NCBI GenBank assembly: GCA_045589595.1
Contig: JAZNPK010000026.1
Coordinates: forward strand, 41,425-105,424
Origin: SIG77 sp045589595
GTDB taxonomy: Bacteria; Verrucomicrobiota; Lentisphaeria; Victivallales; UBA1829
Length of the DNA stretch: 64,000 nucleotides
Direction of reading: 5' to 3'
Shown: piece by piece, positions 61,446 through 64,000 of the stretch
How the letters are laid out: each line of letters begins with the position of its first letter
Position numbering within the stretch: the stretch's first letter is position 1
Program-made: the position numbers and the translations under genes
Notes under the pieces: model-generated
What the model saw: only the letters and a program-made list of their open reading frames with translations
Told to the model about the DNA's origin: nothing
Databases searched by the model: none

Positions 61446-61686
61446 ATGTCCTATACTTACATTATTACGCAGTCTTTCCCAGCCGGAACAGCGTTATATC
61501 GGCAGTACAGCAGATTTGAAATCCCGTCTTGCCAAACACAACGCCGGTGAAGTTCCCCATACCTCAAAGTTCAAACCTTGGAAAGTTGAAGCATATTTCG
61601 CCTTTGAAACCAAAGAAAAGGCTGCGGCATTTGAAGCATACCTCAAAACCGGTTCCGGACACGCTTTCGCCAAACGGCATTTCTGA
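61446..61686 (+). pseudogene. Frameshifted GIY-YIG endonuclease
   Basis: The ATG at 61446 has GGAGAAAT upstream and opens MSYTYIITQSF, the first strand of a GIY-YIG nuclease. Near 61478-61484 (TCTTTCCCAG) the frame must shift by +1 (or one base is extra) to continue as QRYIGSTADLKSRLAKHNAG, then HTSKFKPWKVEAYFAFETK, KAAAFEAYLKTGSG and AFAKRHF, which ends at the TGA at 61684. The second frame carries the Tyr-Ile-Gly and the Arg of the active site, and the Glu in AAFEAYLK. The whole gene would be about 80 residues, normal for the small GIY-YIG family. It may be a pseudogene, a sequencing error, or use +1 frameshifting. It lies beside inverted repeats at the tmRNA 3' end. Confidence 0.75.
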
Positions 61687-61706
61687 AACTGTCAAAAATC
61701 CGCATC

Positions 61707-61748
61707 CCGCAGTTGTAAATGCTTGCAGACGATGATATATTACTCTTG
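61707..61748 (+). repeat. 42-bp promoter-like direct repeat, copy 1
   Basis: This 42-bp block matches 63321-63362 at 33 positions. Both contain CCGCAGT, GCTTGCA and GATATATTAC in the same spacing, and lie just upstream and just downstream of the DUF3592 gene. Confidence 0.75.
61713..61741 (+). promoter_or_regulatory. Promoter of the DUF3592 gene
   Basis: TTGTAA (61713-61718), a 17-nt spacer and TATATT (61736-61741), 35 nt before the ATG at 61776. Its position makes the upstream ATG at 61719 unlikely as a start, since that ATG would lie before the transcript start. Confidence 0.65.
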
Positions 61749-61775
61749 CGTCAAATAGAAAGAAACAGTAAGATT

Positions 61776-63311
61776 ATGAGTATTTCCCACAAAGAGAGCA
61801 AGACATTTTTCAGTCAAATGGGACCACCGACACTTCTCGGCGGGATGTTCGTGCTTTTGGGGCTTGGTTTATTCAGTATTACTTTGTGGGAAAAAGGATT
61901 TTCCGGACTGCAGAAGGGACAAATATTCGGCTTTGCCCTGACGATTATTCTGGGTATCGCATTATGGCTGTGCTTCTGCTGGCGCATACGGTTTGAACGT
62001 GACTATGCAACGATTTACTATTGTACGATATTTCCCGTCAGAATAAATTATGCCGAAATAATCCGTTTGTCATATTTTCACCAAAAACATAAAAAACAGG
62101 AAGTTCCTGCTGTAATTTATTTTCATTTGAGTTCCGGCACAGTCAAATCTTGGAATATCAATGTTTTTTCTGCGGAAACTGCCAAGGCAGTAAAAAATGA
62201 ACTGGAGAGCCGTATCTCACCGCTTGAAGACGCTGCCGCAACTCTGCCGATCCCCGATATTCAGCTATGGGCAAATCGGGTTTTACATTCCAATCGTGCC
62301 GAAAAGATCATCTGCTGTGCGGGAATGATCCTTCTGCTTTTGTTCGGATTTTTGAGTATGTGTTCCCAGTTGGCGTGGAACGACTATATCAAAAATTGGG
62401 ACAAAGTCGATGGTGTCATTCTCAAAAACACCAGTAAAAAAGTCCGTAGTGGCAAATCTTACAAACGAGTTGCCGATGTGGAATATCAATACACCTACAA
62501 AAAACGGACATACCGGGGAAACCGGATCGTTTATGACAGCAAGTCGTTCCCTGATTTGAAAGTCGGGCAAAAGCGGCAGGTGATCGTGAATCCGGAAAAT
62601 CCGCAGAAAAGTGCGATCATGTTCTGGTATCGCGGCCATTGGGGAATGATCCGCTGGGGAGAGTGTGCATTTTTTTATCTGGTTGGGTTGATTTGGGCAA
62701 TCAGCTTTTTCCGTATGGTATCGCGGAAAGAAATAACAGTTCCGGCGGCTCTGAAAAGTTACATTTCTTCCATTTCGCCAGAACGTTTCCATGCGGCATT
62801 AGCCATTGAACGCCCGGCAGTTTCATTCAGCGGGGTTGAAATGAAACATAAAATGGAATACCCGCATGCGTACCGTTACGGAGTCATTCAGGAGAAAACT
62901 TCCCCCATTACTTACATTGTTTTTGGCGTATTACTGTTACTTTCAGTTGCAGTTGCGCTCATTATTCCCCTGTGCTGGATCGTGGTTATTGGAATCGGAT
63001 TTGTATTTTATTCTTTATATCCTCCCAAGGTAAAGGTGTTTGATTTTCAGGAGAAAAAACTCTTTTCCGGTAAATGTTTTCATCCGGAAACTGCGGCAAA
63101 GATGAAATCGGTATCATTTTCCGAGATAGACCACTTGTCCTGTGTTCTGTTACGCAGGAAGAACGGCAGCCGGTTTGTCGGTATTTTTGCGGTTAAACCC
63201 GATGGAACCAATATACCGATTTGCAAAGTAAGCCGGAATCGACTTGATTTGCTGCTTGAATTACTGCCCGAACTGGCATCAAAAATGGGCAATCTGCCAA
63301 TTACATTTTGA
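61776..63311 (+). CDS. DUF3592-domain membrane protein
   Basis: A 511-residue membrane protein with about six helices in three pairs (about 20-65, 185-205 plus 300-320, and 380-425). The soluble part at about 210-285 is a DUF3592 domain: NWDKVDGVIL, YKRVADVEYQYTYKKRTYRG without further residues, VGQKRQVIVNPENPQKS. DUF3592 function is unknown. The N-terminal and C-terminal soluble parts (WRIRFERDYATIYY and SFSEIDHLSCVLLRR) look like PH-like or beta domains. The start at 61776 follows from the promoter; the ribosome-binding site is weak (AGAAAG). It is lower in GC than most neighbours. A second copy of its promoter block follows the stop codon. Confidence 0.75.
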   Translation: MSISHKESKTFFSQMGPPTLLGGMFVLLGLGLFSITLWEKGFSGLQKGQIFGFALTIILGIALWLCFCWRIRFERDYATIYYCTIFPVRINYAEIIRLSYFHQKHKKQEVPAVIYFHLSSGTVKSWNINVFSAETAKAVKNELESRISPLEDAAATLPIPDIQLWANRVLHSNRAEKIICCAGMILLLLFGFLSMCSQLAWNDYIKNWDKVDGVILKNTSKKVRSGKSYKRVADVEYQYTYKKRTYRGNRIVYDSKSFPDLKVGQKRQVIVNPENPQKSAIMFWYRGHWGMIRWGECAFFYLVGLIWAISFFRMVSRKEITVPAALKSYISSISPERFHAALAIERPAVSFSGVEMKHKMEYPHAYRYGVIQEKTSPITYIVFGVLLLLSVAVALIIPLCWIVVIGIGFVFYSLYPPKVKVFDFQEKKLFSGKCFHPETAAKMKSVSFSEIDHLSCVLLRRKNGSRFVGIFAVKPDGTNIPICKVSRNRLDLLLELLPELASKMGNLPITF

Positions 63312-63320
63312 ATAAATTCT

Positions 63321-63362
63321 CCGCAGTAGTGAACGCTTGCAACAGAAGATATATTACCTTTG
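63321..63362 (+). repeat. 42-bp promoter-like direct repeat, copy 2
   Basis: The second copy begins 10 nt after the DUF3592 stop. It has TAGTGA (63327-63332), a 17-nt spacer and TATATT (63350-63355), so it can act as a promoter for the downstream unit with no large gene. Confidence 0.65.
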
Positions 63363-63677
63363 AAATGGTTGATTTGAGAATGGTCGATTCCTTCGGGATA
63401 AAAAAATCCATCAGAAAATAAAATATAATCTTGACAAACAATAAAACAACGAACTTTTTACAGGGAAAGTCCTCTGCATTATTTTTTGATGATTTTGATT
63501 TTACGAGATTTTTTTCGCAGTTCTGTAACTCTCTATAAAATATGGTATTGCTTCTGCGAACTTTTATATCGTTTGAGCGTAAAAATCCGTCAGGAGCAAA
63601 GTTCGCAGTCAGATTATCTCAGCTCTACCAGTATTAAATGTTTGAGCATTAACGATTTACGTTAGTGCTCTTTTTTT
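63362..63677 (+). ncRNA. Candidate structured ncRNA
   Basis: The stretch between the second promoter copy and an intrinsic terminator (stem 63644-63654/63660-63670 followed by seven T) has no sizeable ORF; the longest near its 5' end has 18 codons. CTGCGAACTTT at 63554-63564 pairs perfectly with 63598-63608, and its first seven bases can instead pair with TTCGCAG at 63514-63520, giving mutually exclusive hairpins. This fits a small RNA or a regulated leader. No known RNA family is recognised. Confidence 0.4.
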
Positions 63678-64000
63678 GTGTCCTATCTGTTTCAGCCTTA
63701 AAGTCTTACCGATAAACAGTTTTGCCACAGAGTATGTAAACTGGCGCTATTCCGGGTGTCAAACCGGGGTTTTCTTTCAAAAATCCTCTCTCTTTCTCTC
63801 CGGGTGGAGGACGACGTCCCTTACCCGATTTGAGCTCAAAATAGCCGTTTTTGACGTAAAAGACTGATTTTAATGATGTGGTTTCGGAGAGAATACAATC
63901 ACCTTGTCTTATATCAACAAAAAGTAACAAAACCCCGAAATTCCCTAAAAAATGTTGTTTTCACCTTACCGGAAGTGTCCGAACAGTAAAAAAGCCTCCT
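63678..64000. other. Terminal intergenic stretch without a recognised gene
   Basis: About 320 bases with no supported gene. A short frame on the minus strand (63706-63930) begins at TTG, lacks a ribosome-binding site and matches nothing I know. No tRNA, repeat or clear promoter is seen; the downstream gene, if any, lies outside the window. Confidence 0.4.

Noticed and set aside
61475..61484. -1 programmed frameshift at T TTC CCA in the GIY-YIG gene
   Set aside because: The heptamer fits the -1 pattern, but the -1 frame ends soon after with no family match; the GIY-YIG sequence continues in the +1 frame.
61719..61775. Upstream ATG at 61719 as start of the DUF3592 gene
   Set aside because: It lies between the -35 and -10 boxes of the gene's promoter, so it would not be in the transcript.
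63706..63930. 74-codon minus-strand frame near the window end
   Set aside because: TTG start, no ribosome-binding site, no recognised domain.
1..64000. CRISPR arrays, insertion sequences or prophage
   Set aside because: No regularly spaced direct repeats, transposase, integrase or phage structural genes were seen.

Overview
The window reads as chromosomal DNA of a Gram-negative bacterium from the PVC superphylum, most likely a gut Lentisphaerota (Victivallales-like). This is inferred from the gene content: a TIGR04073-type exosortase-associated protein, exported LamG proteins, several unusual glycoside hydrolases, LPS-core enzymes and a large AsmA-like protein. No rRNA is present to confirm it. 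Genes are dense, mostly in short operons, and the sigma70-type promoters often carry a TATATT -10 box.

Layout. 1-8.4 kb: 3' end of a sugar isomerase, cysteine synthase, and an exported three-gene operon (two paralogous LamG proteins plus a TPR protein). 8.4-12.5 kb: mnmE diverging from a TPR/MarC/DUF302-like operon. 13-16.4 kb: HPr, enzyme I, cyclophilin and a DUF2520 protein. 16.5-34.9 kb, all on the minus strand: DUF805, pyruvate phosphate dikinase with a Cys/His tail, then a carbohydrate block (GH89-like enzyme, Gfo/Idh/MocA oxidoreductase, AsmA-like protein, complete ABC importer, GH106-like enzyme). 35-45.4 kb: HU protein, a GMP synthase lacking its glutaminase centre, galactokinase, a parvulin/phosphodiester-glycosidase fusion, an RlmI-like methyltransferase, an MsbA-like exporter, argB, argJ and queF. 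45.5-49 kb: the TIGR04073-like protein, WaaG, a GT9 enzyme and tRNA-Lys. 49.2-51.8 kb: a Bax1 (DUF790)/XPB nuclease-helicase pair. 52-60.7 kb: valS, two metallophosphoesterases, a phosphohexomutase and an MDR dehydrogenase. 60.8-64 kb: tmRNA, a frameshifted GIY-YIG gene beside inverted repeats, a DUF3592 protein, and a promoter-to-terminator unit with no real ORF (candidate ncRNA).

The most unusual signal is a set of four intergenic elements (453-543, 19958-20083, 22463-22556, 51922-52028). Each can fold into the same cloverleaf: a 13-15 bp outer stem enclosing exactly three hairpins with 3-4 nt loops and 0-4 nt between arms. The four copies share almost no primary sequence, yet pairing is almost entirely perfect Watson-Crick. 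Two of them bracket the GH89-like gene. At all four neighbouring gene 3' ends the outer stem begins 21-23 nt after the stop codon. I do not recognise this as a described family.

The work was by eye; family names rest on recognised motifs and overall resemblance, not on searches.
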